A program made the position numbers and the translations under genes. The notes beneath the pieces are model-generated. The model ran no database searches and was not told where the DNA came from. It was given only the letters and a program-made list of their open reading frames with translations. This document shows, in pieces, positions 15,624 to 23,600 of a DNA stretch of 64,000 bases (positions within the stretch are counted from its first letter, which is position 1; each line of letters starts with the position of its first letter). Where the stretch lies: positions 62,001 through 126,000 of the forward strand of contig NZ_JOGR01000006.1 of the NCBI RefSeq assembly GCF_000719515.1. Direction: 5' to 3'. The DNA is from Glycomyces sp. NRRL B-16210 (GTDB lineage Bacteria; Actinomycetota; Actinomycetes; Mycobacteriales; Micromonosporaceae).

Positions 15624-17624
15624 TTAGTTGCGGCGCGAGCGCCAGGCTAGCCAGCCGAGCACGCAGGCAAGCCCGGCTCCCGCGACGGTAGCGATGGTCA
15701 CCAGCCCACGCGGACGCGACCATGACGCTGCTTCGTCCCCGAACGACAGGTCCAGATTCGCGCGCGGCTCACCGTCCCCCCAGCCGCCTTGGACCCGCTC
15801 AGCACCCTCATGGTGTTCCGGGGCCTCATTGGGCTTCGGCTTGTCGGTGGCCGTGCCGCCGGCCGCGGGGCCGGTGGAGTTGCCTTGGTCCGTTGCCTTC
15901 TCAACCGGTTCGTTCGCGTTCAGAGCTTGGACGATCTCGGGCCTGCCCAGATACTCGTCGAAGGCTGCGGTGAACTTCTCGAAGAAGTCAGGCGGAAGGG
16001 CGGCAACCTCGGACGGAATGACAGGGGACAGTCCCTCACCGGTGCCCTCCGCCTCTTTCCTGCGCGGCCCCATCGGCTCACCTGCAACGCCCGGTTGCGA
16101 CGGCCACTCAGGACTTCGAGGTGGCTCGAAGTGCAGACGATGATCCGTCCGTTGTGGCCGCACGTCCAGGTCTGGAGGTGCATCGATATTCGAGCGGCTG
16201 AGTTGGTCCCGAACGGCGTCGGCAAACCGGTCGATCGCGGCTTCGATGTCGCGCGAGGCCAACTGCGATAGGAGCGAGTCAACGGCCGGGTTCGATGCGA
16301 AGTCGATTCCCGCTTGGTGGTGGTAGCAGACTTCGACGACCCGGATGAAGTGGAAGACCTCTGACCGCATCGAGTCGATGCGGGTCCTGAAATCGGAGAG
16401 CAGCGGTTCCAGGAAGAACTTCGTCCCCACAGCGAGAACCTTGGCCGTGAACGGTTCCGCACCCACCGACGTGGCAATCACCTCGACGCCTCTGCATATG
16501 ATCCCGACGACCGGATTGGAAGCTGCACCGATCCCTATGCCCTCGGACAAGAACGTGTGCGGGACATCGAGATCAATAGCTTGGGCGCGCTCGGCTCTGG
16601 CGATGTAGATCAGTTGCAAGCCGCACTTGAGCGCGACCTTCAACTGCTCCAGCTTCTCTGTTTCCGTCATTTCGGCCGGCTGCCCCGGCTGCTCCACCGT
16701 ATCTTCTGACGCCTCGCTCGCCCCGGGTTCCTTGTTGGCCTTCTTGGTTGGTTTGGGTGCGGGCTTGGGTTCGGCCTTGGCATCCTTCTCCGGGGCCTGC
16801 TTGGGGTCTCCGGTGATCTCGTCGCCGGTCTCGCCGAGTTCCTCCACATCCCCGTCTAGTTCACCAGGGGCCTCGTTGGCAGGGGCCTCGCTCTTCTCGG
16901 CGATGGGTTCCGTTTCGGATTCAGAAACAGCCTCCCCCGCAAAGGATTCGACGCGGCGCTCCTGGCCGGGATCGCTCTCCATCGAAGTTTCTTTGATTGA
17001 GCCGCGCGACTCGTCGCTGCGGTTGGAATCCGAGCCTTCGGACTCGACTGACGATTCGTTGGGAAGCTCATCGACCGGTTCGGGCACGTGCGATGTGGTA
17101 CCCAACTCCAACCTGGCTGGTCTTCCAGAGTCGTCGTGGCTGGTGTCGGGTACCTCGGCATCATCGAATTCCTCTGGCCGTTCCCCTCCGGTGACCTTGC
17201 CAGCCATGGATTGGGCTTCCGGCGGGTCCGCCTCCAGCTCCTCCGGCGGTTCGATCTCCTCGATCGTCGTCTTACTGATATCCGTCTCGACCTGATCCGA
17301 TGGTGGTTCCAGCTCAGCCGAAGTCTCGCCTCCGGCAATGAAGGTCTCAAGGTTTTGGCCTGGAGGCACACCGTCGTCGAGGTCTTGTTTGCGAACTCCA
17401 TCCGGGCGGTTCTCGTCCGTTCGGCGAACTTCGATTGCCGATTGGCCGTCGTCGTCCCCACTATCTTCGCTGTCGGTGAAGGCGGGTTCCGCTGTCTCGC
17501 CCGAGGTCTCTTGTTGAGCGGAACGGCCGTCAGGCGTCAGCTTTTCGACCTCAAGGACTTCCAAGAAGCGCTGATGATGTAGGTCGTCGTTTTCTTCCAG
17601 CGGCTTTCCGGACTCGATACCCAT
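15624..17624 (-). CDS. Large acidic tail-anchored protein, 666 aa
   Basis: About the first 330 residues are low-complexity and extremely acidic (Glu, Asp, Ser, Pro, Thr), with a Lys/Pro-rich patch (KAEPKPAPKPTKKANKEPG). A globular helical domain follows (EKLEQLKVALKCGLQL to about residue 490; AVGTKFFLEPLLSDFRTRID), then another polar linker. The final 25 residues hold a membrane segment (IATVAGAGLACVLGWLAW) ending in RSRRN, like a C-terminal anchor. I recognise no family. The ATG at 17624 is inferred. It converges on the DUF397 gene. A surface or secretion-channel-associated adhesin or spacer protein is possible. Confidence 0.65.
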   Translation of the reverse strand: MGIESGKPLEENDDLHHQRFLEVLEVEKLTPDGRSAQQETSGETAEPAFTDSEDSGDDDGQSAIEVRRTDENRPDGVRKQDLDDGVPPGQNLETFIAGGETSAELEPPSDQVETDISKTTIEEIEPPEELEADPPEAQSMAGKVTGGERPEEFDDAEVPDTSHDDSGRPARLELGTTSHVPEPVDELPNESSVESEGSDSNRSDESRGSIKETSMESDPGQERRVESFAGEAVSESETEPIAEKSEAPANEAPGELDGDVEELGETGDEITGDPKQAPEKDAKAEPKPAPKPTKKANKEPGASEASEDTVEQPGQPAEMTETEKLEQLKVALKCGLQLIYIARAERAQAIDLDVPHTFLSEGIGIGAASNPVVGIICRGVEVIATSVGAEPFTAKVLAVGTKFFLEPLLSDFRTRIDSMRSEVFHFIRVVEVCYHHQAGIDFASNPAVDSLLSQLASRDIEAAIDRFADAVRDQLSRSNIDAPPDLDVRPQRTDHRLHFEPPRSPEWPSQPGVAGEPMGPRRKEAEGTGEGLSPVIPSEVAALPPDFFEKFTAAFDEYLGRPEIVQALNANEPVEKATDQGNSTGPAAGGTATDKPKPNEAPEHHEGAERVQGGWGDGEPRANLDLSFGDEAASWSRPRGLVTIATVAGAGLACVLGWLAWRSRRN

Positions 17625-17738
17625 GGCTCTAGATTCCCATGTCCTGGGCGGTATGGGAAGCGCCGAGGTGGGCGAGGTACTGAGCACAGTCTGCTGTGTC
17701 TACGTGTTCATTCGGCGGAAGACGGCTGGGAAGTGACT

Positions 17739-18380
17739 CTACGCTTTGTCACGCCGAGCTTCGAGGTTTGACAAGTCGACGCCCAGTCGCTTCGACAGCG
17801 CCTCGGCTGAGCGGATCACGTCCTCGGAGGGTTCGCCTTCGAGGAGGCTCGCGGCATACGCGAGGGCCTGTTCCCGTAGTGCCTCGGCTGCTGCGGAGGT
17901 TTCGTCGGCGCGGGAGGCGAGGCGGAGCGCCAGGGCTTGGGCGCGTTGGTCGAGGTCGCCTCGGAAGCGGCCGAGTTGCGTCCCATGTGGATGGTATTCG
18001 GCGTACGTCGATGTGTTCGCCCCGGGGAGTGGGCTGGTGCCGGTCATCCAGGCGTTGAACCGAGCTGTGGAGACGCGCACGCCAGGTGCCGGCTGGATTT
18101 CCTCGTCCTCGTCGTCGGTAGGTGTGGTTTGGAGGGTGAGCGGGGAGACGCCGAGGGCTGCGGCGATGGCGAAGAGCGTGTCGACGTGGAGTTTGGTCCG
18201 GCCCGATTCGAGGTTCCAGAGGCGGTTGTCGCTGATCACGTAGCCGTGCTCGGCGAGACGTTCGGCGAGCGCGGTGATGGAGAGTCCTTGGGCTTCGCGG
18301 ATCGCGCGAATACGGTTCAGGACGAGTTCGGCGGGGGTGAGCACCCTGGCGCCAGTGGCTCTCGATCTCGGGCGTGCCAT
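17739..18380 (-). CDS. XRE-family HTH regulator, 213 aa
   Basis: Residues 18-75 form a classic XRE helix-turn-helix (NRIRAIREAQGLSITALAER, then DNRLWNLESGRTKLHVDTLFAI). The C-terminal 130 residues are helical and polar. An ACAGGAG site precedes the ATG. The gene is divergent from an excisionase-like gene, with a dyad between them, which suggests it controls excision or transfer genes and itself. This control is inferred. Confidence 0.85.
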   Translation of the reverse strand: MARPRSRATGARVLTPAELVLNRIRAIREAQGLSITALAERLAEHGYVISDNRLWNLESGRTKLHVDTLFAIAAALGVSPLTLQTTPTDDEDEEIQPAPGVRVSTARFNAWMTGTSPLPGANTSTYAEYHPHGTQLGRFRGDLDQRAQALALRLASRADETSAAAEALREQALAYAASLLEGEPSEDVIRSAEALSKRLGVDLSNLEARRDKA

Positions 18381-18451
18381 CTCGCTCCTGTCGTTTTTGC
18401 GAATCCTCTGTCCGTCACGATAGCCACTCGCGCACCATCGATGCAGGAAAG

Positions 18452-18477
18452 CGAAAGGATCAAGATCGATCCTGTCG
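18452..18477. promoter_or_regulatory. Dyad in divergent XRE/excisionase-like promoter region
   Basis: The site reads CGA-A-AGGATC-AAGATC-GATCCT-G-TCG: nine bases per side are symmetric around a six-base centre. It is central in the 119-base gap between the XRE repressor (reading left) and the excisionase-like gene (reading right), the expected place for the repressor operator. Confidence 0.6.
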
Positions 18478-18499
18478 AAACTGCGAGATAGGAGGCGTC

Positions 18500-18769
18500 A
18501 TGCCGAACCGGACTCTGACGAGCAAGCCCCCGCGCTTCAGTGCGAATCGGATGTGGCGGCGCGCGGACATCGAAGCGCTGGGCACCACGTGCCCGCTGAT
18601 GACGGCCGCCGACATCCTGAGCATCAGCCGGAACACCGCCTACGAGCACGCGAGCGCCGGAACCTTCCCGGTGAAGGTCCTCAAGCTCGGCAATCGATGC
18701 CGGGTGGTCGTGGAAGAACTCCTTGAACTGCTCTACGGCGCGAAGTCGGAATCGGAGGGCGAGCGGTGA
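18500..18769 (+). CDS. Excisionase-like helix-turn-helix protein, 89 aa
   Basis: The protein has a MerR/excisionase-type winged HTH: MTAADILSISRNTAYEHA followed by AGTFPVKVLKLGNRCRVV and ELLELL. Such proteins act as recombination directionality factors or small regulators. A GGAGG site precedes the ATG at 18500. It is far (16 kb) from the integrase but divergent from the XRE regulator. The chromosomal gene at 48052-48327 has the same architecture. Confidence 0.75.
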   Translation: MPNRTLTSKPPRFSANRMWRRADIEALGTTCPLMTAADILSISRNTAYEHASAGTFPVKVLKLGNRCRVVVEELLELLYGAKSESEGER

Positions 18770-19077
18770 GCTGCCGACGAGACATCTGGGAAGGGCTGGC
18801 GCCCGGGTCCTCCTTCGAGCCTGAGGAAATCACGCTCGAAGAGGCCGTGGGTGACCCGGAGGAGTTCATGGCCGTCTGGGAGGAACTCGGTGAGCTCGGG
18901 GACCGTGTCGCGCTGGCCGAGTTCACCGGGAGATGGATGCAGCTCGGCGAGCACGCGGCGCAGCTCCGCGCGAAGTGCCTCAATGCCGGACTCGGCGAGC
19001 GCCTGACAGAGCAGACGATCGCGGGCTTCCTCAAGGAGCTCGCGCCGCGCTGGGGGAGCTGGAACCACGATGATTAG
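18766..19077 (+). CDS. Hypothetical acidic protein, 103 aa
   Basis: An unrecognised, acidic, largely helical protein. The GTG start overlaps the preceding stop (GTGA), so it is probably co-translated with the excisionase-like gene. There are no membrane segments and no metal motifs. Nothing else in the sequence points to a role. Confidence 0.6.
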   Translation: MSCRRDIWEGLAPGSSFEPEEITLEEAVGDPEEFMAVWEELGELGDRVALAEFTGRWMQLGEHAAQLRAKCLNAGLGERLTEQTIAGFLKELAPRWGSWNHDD

Positions 19078-19309
19078 TGCCAGTGTCCTGGCCGTCGACC
19101 GCTGCGGGGTCGGGGTGTAGGTTCTCATTGAGCTTGGCCGCCCTCCCCGCGGCGACCAGCGGTGCCACTCGATCTCTCATTGGTTTGGCCAGGCATGATT
19201 CTCACGGGAGTGACCATTCCCTCAGGCAGCCTTCCCGCGGTTCGTTCATCGCCGTGGTTGCATATCGAGCCTCAGGTTGTCTGTTGCACGACCCATTTCA
19301 CGCGTCCGA

Positions 19310-20599
19310 TCAACCCGGGGTTGTCGCAGTCTGGTTGGTGAGGTGTCCCCACCCGGGGTTGGTTGGGTCCGGATTCAAATCCCATTCTTTGGGCAGCTGG
19401 TGATGGGCTTCGATACGCAAGCAAACGCCTTGCCGTCGTAGCACCTCGAGCGAAGCTGGACTGGTCGCACAGAGAGCGCCTTGAACCCGCACCCCTCCGA
19501 ACTCGATGGGACCGCCGAAGGTTGTGCCTTTGAAGTCCGCGTATCCGCCGAAGGACGCGCTCTCGAACTTCGCCGCGCGGGTGAAGATCGCGGTTCTGAA
19601 CAACGCGTCCTCGGCGAAGGTCGCGCCGATGAACAACGCGTTCCCGGTGAAGGTCATGCCCGTAAACCGCGTGGTTCTGGAGAAGGTTGCGCCACCGAAA
19701 TGCGCGTTGCCGGTGAAGGTTGCTCTGTCGAAATGCGCGTTGCCGGTGAAGGTCACGGACACAAACCGTGCGTCGCCGGTGAAGGTCACGCGCATGAACT
19801 GCGCGGTGTCGGTGAAGGTCGCGTTGGTGAAGTCGGCCCAGGACAGGTGGGCGCCAGCGAGTTGGATGGCGTCGAGGTGGGCATTGCGGAGATTCAGGCG
19901 GGAATGCTGCCAGTACAGGTCCTGATTGTAGAGGGTGAGGTGGCGTTGCAGGACTTCTTGGGCGATCAGGCGCACTTCGCGTTCGGCTTGGTCGCTGTGG
20001 GTTTCGGCGGGCGGAGGGCCGGTTGGCTCGAACAGTGCTGCCGAGATTGGTTTCTTCGTCTCCGGTGCTGGTGGCGTGTAGGGGAGGCGGAGGTAGGAGC
20101 AGATCTCGTCGAGGACAACCTGTCGAAGCTCGGTGTGTTGCTGCCCGATTCGCTCGAGATTATGGATTCCACCGATCCGTACGGCCGGGTTGTCAGAGCC
20201 GAGCTGCTCGACTGCCCTGATACGAGCATCGGTGATCCGGCGCTGGAGGGCGTCGTCCTCGGCGAAAGAGGTGGATTTCTCGTGGTGGTGTTGACGGCGC
20301 AGCGCCAGGATGAGGGCGGCGATCGCCACGAAGCCACCGCCAGCAGCGAGGGTGTTGCGGCGGGCTTCGGTGCGCAGGCGCGCGAGTTCGAGTTCCGCGG
20401 CTGCGTTCTGGCTTGCGGCTTCCTGCGGGCTTAGGCCTGTGGTGGCGGGCGGTCGGTCGGGGATGGGCGCGGAGAAGAAGAAATAGCTGATGAAGATTGC
20501 AGCAATGATGAGGGGGGCGGCGATCAACGCGGTCCACGTCCAAGCGCTGCTCCGAGGCTGGATCGCGGGGGTGTTACCCGGGGCAGGCTGCTGGTGCAT
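19310..20599 (-). CDS. Membrane pentapeptide-repeat protein A, 429 aa
   Basis: Two N-terminal membrane segments (about residues 20-42 and 83-101) flank a short helical stretch, then a conserved block QLGSDNPAVRIGGIHNLERI with ICSYLRLPY, then about 17 pentapeptide-type repeats of the A(D/N)F or FTGxA type from residue 260 to 385 (for example ATFTGNAHFGGATF). Such repeats form a right-handed beta-helix. The layout repeats in the protein at 32130-33578. The ATG at 20599 is preferred over an upstream TTG; TATCCT six bases before it suggests a leaderless start. Confidence 0.8.
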   Translation of the reverse strand: MHQQPAPGNTPAIQPRSSAWTWTALIAAPLIIAAIFISYFFFSAPIPDRPPATTGLSPQEAASQNAAAELELARLRTEARRNTLAAGGGFVAIAALILALRRQHHHEKSTSFAEDDALQRRITDARIRAVEQLGSDNPAVRIGGIHNLERIGQQHTELRQVVLDEICSYLRLPYTPPAPETKKPISAALFEPTGPPPAETHSDQAEREVRLIAQEVLQRHLTLYNQDLYWQHSRLNLRNAHLDAIQLAGAHLSWADFTNATFTDTAQFMRVTFTGDARFVSVTFTGNAHFDRATFTGNAHFGGATFSRTTRFTGMTFTGNALFIGATFAEDALFRTAIFTRAAKFESASFGGYADFKGTTFGGPIEFGGVRVQGALCATSPASLEVLRRQGVCLRIEAHHQLPKEWDLNPDPTNPGWGHLTNQTATTPG

Positions 20600-20898
20600 T
20601 GTCCCAGGATAGGGGTACCGCGAGGCGCGGGGAACGGCCAAAGTGTGCCGTCCGGGTAACGAACTGTACGAATTCGTTCACCTTTATGCCGCAACTGCCC
20701 CAGTCTCTCGAACTTGTCTTTGCCGAAAACTCGCCAGTTCTCGCAAGATGAAATGGGACCTGCGACAGACAAACTGGGAGCCGACAGTTGCGCCGCAGGT
20801 CAACGGCATCGCTTCTCACGAGTCTAGCCAGTTGGACGAACCGTTGGCCATTCCGGTGAGAAATTGCAAACGGAAGTGAGAACCTACACGGGGCCGTG
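20600..20898. other. Intergenic region with scattered CCAGTT elements
   Basis: No gene is supported. The 299 bases contain several CCAGTT/AACTGG copies in both orientations (near 20738, 20778 and 20828) and are lower in GC than the flanks. It must carry the promoter of the pentapeptide gene on the minus strand. A transfer origin is conceivable but not shown. Confidence 0.35.
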
Positions 20899-21948
20899 TC
20901 AGGAGGAGAAGCTGATCCCGCGGTCGGCAAAATACGAAAGCGGGTCGGTTGCGTCGGCGCTGGAAGCGTCGTGGCTGGTGTGCGCTTCCAGATGGAGGTG
21001 TGGGCCGGACGAGTTGCCAGAGCTGCCGACGTAGCCGATGATGTCGCCGGCCTCGACGGTGTCGCCGACCTCGGGGAGCGGTTCGCTCACCATGTGGCAG
21101 TACCTGGTCAAGGTTCCGTCGGGGTGGGCAATCTGCATGTACCAGCCGCAGCCTCGCACCTCGGGGGAACCGTCGATGTCGCACGAGTAGCCGGCGCCGT
21201 AGAGGGTCGCGTTGCAGCGGACTCGGTTGACGGTGCCGTCGCTGGCGGCGTAGATGGTGGTGCCCTTGTCGGCCCACAGGTCGAGGCCGTCGTGATCGGG
21301 GCGCTCGCCGGTGCGGTAGCCGGAGACGATCGGGGCGCCTGGCAGCGGGTTGGTCCAGGCGCCTTTGGGGAGGTCGGCGGTCTCGCAGTTGACGATGGCC
21401 GCGAGCAGGCCGACGGCGAGTCGCGCGAGCGGTTCCCACTTCGCGTAAGCGTCGCCGAACGCACTGATCTGGACGCTCTGGGCGGCCTCGGTGACCGGCA
21501 TGGACTCCCAACCGGAGATGGTCTCCAACTTGTCGTAGAACTTGGTGGAGGCGTAGACCGGGTCCTGGATCTGCTCGGGAGTCCCCCACCCCGAAGACGG
21601 GCGTTGTTGGAAAAGGCCGAGCGAATCATGATCGTTGGCCTCGCCGAGATGGCCGAGGTTGCGAAGTGTGGATTCCTGCATCGCGGTTGCGAGCGCGATG
21701 ACCATCGCCTGGTCGGGCAGGCCGCGTTCGGCGCCCACGGTGTAGATCGTGATGGCGTTCTGGATCTGCTCGTCGGAGAGCTCGGTCTCCTCGATCAAGG
21801 TCGCCGCACCTTCGGCTTGAGTCCGGCAGGTGTAGAACATACCGTCTGTCAGTTCGGGGGTGCTCGCTGCCGCCGTTAGGACGACAGCGCCGAGAACTGC
21901 AACGAGCGGCAGCGCCAGCAAGGCGGCGATCGGGGCGCGTGCGTTCAT
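20899..21948 (-). CDS. Lysozyme-like and M23 peptidase wall hydrolase, 349 aa
   Basis: An N-terminal membrane or signal segment (residues 6-30) leads to a muramidase-like domain with MQESTLRNLGHLGEAND and DSLGLFQQRPSSGWGT, typical of wall-cleaving proteins of actinobacterial conjugation systems. A C-terminal M23 (LytM) domain follows, with HDGLDLWA and HLHLEAH supplying the zinc ligands. It would open the peptidoglycan for the transfer channel. It is divergent from the secretion operon, 525 bases away. Confidence 0.87.
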   Translation of the reverse strand: MNARAPIAALLALPLVAVLGAVVLTAAASTPELTDGMFYTCRTQAEGAATLIEETELSDEQIQNAITIYTVGAERGLPDQAMVIALATAMQESTLRNLGHLGEANDHDSLGLFQQRPSSGWGTPEQIQDPVYASTKFYDKLETISGWESMPVTEAAQSVQISAFGDAYAKWEPLARLAVGLLAAIVNCETADLPKGAWTNPLPGAPIVSGYRTGERPDHDGLDLWADKGTTIYAASDGTVNRVRCNATLYGAGYSCDIDGSPEVRGCGWYMQIAHPDGTLTRYCHMVSEPLPEVGDTVEAGDIIGYVGSSGNSSGPHLHLEAHTSHDASSADATDPLSYFADRGISFSS

Positions 21949-22473
21949 GTCGAGTACCAGGATCGTCGGGGACGGGGAGCGCATCGCGCGGAAATCGAAG
22001 GAGGAACGCGCGATGCGGCGCTCCAATATAGGCGGCACCCAACACTGATCGTCAATACCGGCGGGTGCCACTTTGTAAATCTGTTACCTGAAATCGCTCT
22101 TAGTCAACGAAAATAGAACTCAGAAGTTACTGGTAGGTACTTGGGATGCTCTGAGCGCGCGCGAAGTCGTTTCGGTGACTCCGAGTTCGAGTAAACCGTG
22201 AACGGGACAAGCAGGCGTGATCGGACATTTCGTGTCGTATTCAGGTACGAGCACAACGTAACGTGTCTATTGTGAGTGGCACTTGACCTGCAAGTTTGAT
22301 GTCTCAAAATGGTAACGAAGTTCTTCGTGGAGTTGCAGCAGGGCCGTGATGGCCGCTACGTTAGGCCGACCGATTGAGCCGAACGGATGACCGCAGGTGC
22401 ACTTTCGGCCCCCGAAGGGACGTCTGATCGTCTCCCCCCAGGAAATGAACCACCTCATTCAGGAGTGCCCTCT
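21949..22473. other. Divergent control region of hydrolase and transfer operon
   Basis: This 525-base gap is clearly AT-richer than the flanks and has no convincing gene. It contains short inverted repeats (ACTTG-ACCTG-CAAGT near 22282-22296; CTTTCGG-CCC-CCGAAGG near 22402) and must hold promoters for both sides. It is also the most natural place for an oriT, but I cannot identify a nic site. Confidence 0.45.
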
Positions 22474-22791
22474 ATGGATGCTAATTCCGCAATCGTGGTT
22501 GCCAGTAGAACGGTTGACGTTCTCGCCCTCGTCCCGAATCCCGCGCCAGTTGACCCCACCGGGGGATCAGAGGGTGTCAGCTTCCTGATCTCGTCCGCGA
22601 AATACATCGTGCTCATCGTCTGCGGCATCGTCGGAGTGGTGGCGGGTGCGTTGATCGCCATCGGCGGCGCGAGCAAGCGCCCCGACACAGCCGACCTCGG
22701 TAAGAAGGCGCTCCTGTGCTCCTTCGTCGGCATCGTCGTGGCGGGGGTTTGGATCGTCGTCACGAACACGACCTGGACCTTCGTCGCGTAG
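22474..22791 (+). CDS. VirB2/TrbC-like small membrane protein, 105 aa
   Basis: Two membrane segments (about residues 41-63 and 79-99) separated by a short basic loop, after a polar N-terminal region, fit the VirB2/TrbC pilin-like proteins that open many conjugation operons. The ATG at 22474 follows AGGAG. It is the first gene of the transfer operon. Identity rests on topology and position, not on a sequence motif. Confidence 0.6.
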   Translation: MDANSAIVVASRTVDVLALVPNPAPVDPTGGSEGVSFLISSAKYIVLIVCGIVGVVAGALIAIGGASKRPDTADLGKKALLCSFVGIVVAGVWIVVTNTTWTFVA

Positions 22792-22805
22792 GCGGGGGAG
22801 AGACG

Positions 22806-23555
22806 ATGGGACGCAACAACTTCCTTGCGCGTTCGCGATCGGGCCGACTCGTCGTGCCGCTCGTTGTGGTGCTGGTGCTGGGACTCGGCGGCATCCTCAC
22901 CATCGCCGCGCTCCAGTCCGGAGACGACGACGCCTCTGCGGCAGCAAACCAACCCTCGCCATCGACCGGCCCCAGCGCCGAAGCGAGTCCGGTCGTACCC
23001 GACCAAGATGTGCCCGAAGTGTTGGTGCTGGACACGGTTGGCACCGAGCTGGTCTCGGGCATGTGGGTCGGGTTCGACCATGACCTGACCGGGGCGATCT
23101 CCGCGGGTGTGGAGTACTGGTCGACCTACTCTGCGAACCTCGACCCCGACCGGGGCGAAGCGCTCGGCGCAGCGATCTTCTCCGAGTCGATGCTCGCCGA
23201 CCTCGACACCGAGGGCCTGCGGGCCAAGGCGCTCGACTCGCGCGAATCGATCGGCGTTCCCGCCGAAGGCGAGGTGCCCGAGGGCATCGACTTGAACGTG
23301 GCCTTCTCGAACTACCAGACCTACGGGTACGAGGCCGACCGCGTGAACCTCCTGCTGCTGGGCGAGGCCACCGTCTACACCGATGACGGCCTCCCGCAGA
23401 CCTCCCCAGTGCTCAACCCTCTCGTCATGGTCTGGGAATCGGGCGACTGGAAGATCGACGGCTTCCCGTTCGGCGAGTTGGACTACCAGTCGCTCTTGGC
23501 CGACCCCGGCTCACTTGAAGCCACCGAACTCGGCTGGTCCCGGCTCACCCGCTGA
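22806..23555 (+). CDS. VirB8/TcpC-like conjugation protein, 249 aa
   Basis: One N-terminal membrane anchor (VVPLVVVLVLGLGGILTIAAL), a Ser/Pro-rich linker, then about 170 residues with the feel of an NTF2-like fold (LVSGMWVGFDHDLTGAISAG, VVMVWESGDWKIDGFPF). This resembles VirB8/TcpC-type channel proteins and the transfer lipoprotein-like proteins seen at this place in actinobacterial operons. It is 14 bases after the VirB2-like gene. Confidence 0.55.
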   Translation: MGRNNFLARSRSGRLVVPLVVVLVLGLGGILTIAALQSGDDDASAAANQPSPSTGPSAEASPVVPDQDVPEVLVLDTVGTELVSGMWVGFDHDLTGAISAGVEYWSTYSANLDPDRGEALGAAIFSESMLADLDTEGLRAKALDSRESIGVPAEGEVPEGIDLNVAFSNYQTYGYEADRVNLLLLGEATVYTDDGLPQTSPVLNPLVMVWESGDWKIDGFPFGELDYQSLLADPGSLEATELGWSRLTR

Positions 23556-23600
23556 TCCCGCCCTGCCCCGAACCTGATCCCCATCTCCAGGAGCCCGCCC

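Noticed and set aside
19370..19400. Second att copy (GGATTCAAATCCCA)
   Set aside because: Only a short T-loop-like stretch is shared with the tRNA fragment; no anticodon arm or CCA, and it lies within the pentapeptide gene.
19077..19403. 108-codon plus-strand ORF
   Set aside because: Overlaps the end of the pentapeptide gene, lacks a ribosome binding site and resembles no protein.
19600..19830. Tandem DNA repeat with GCCGGTGAAGGT units
   Set aside because: The periodicity is that of pentapeptide codons in the protein on the minus strand, not an independent repeat.
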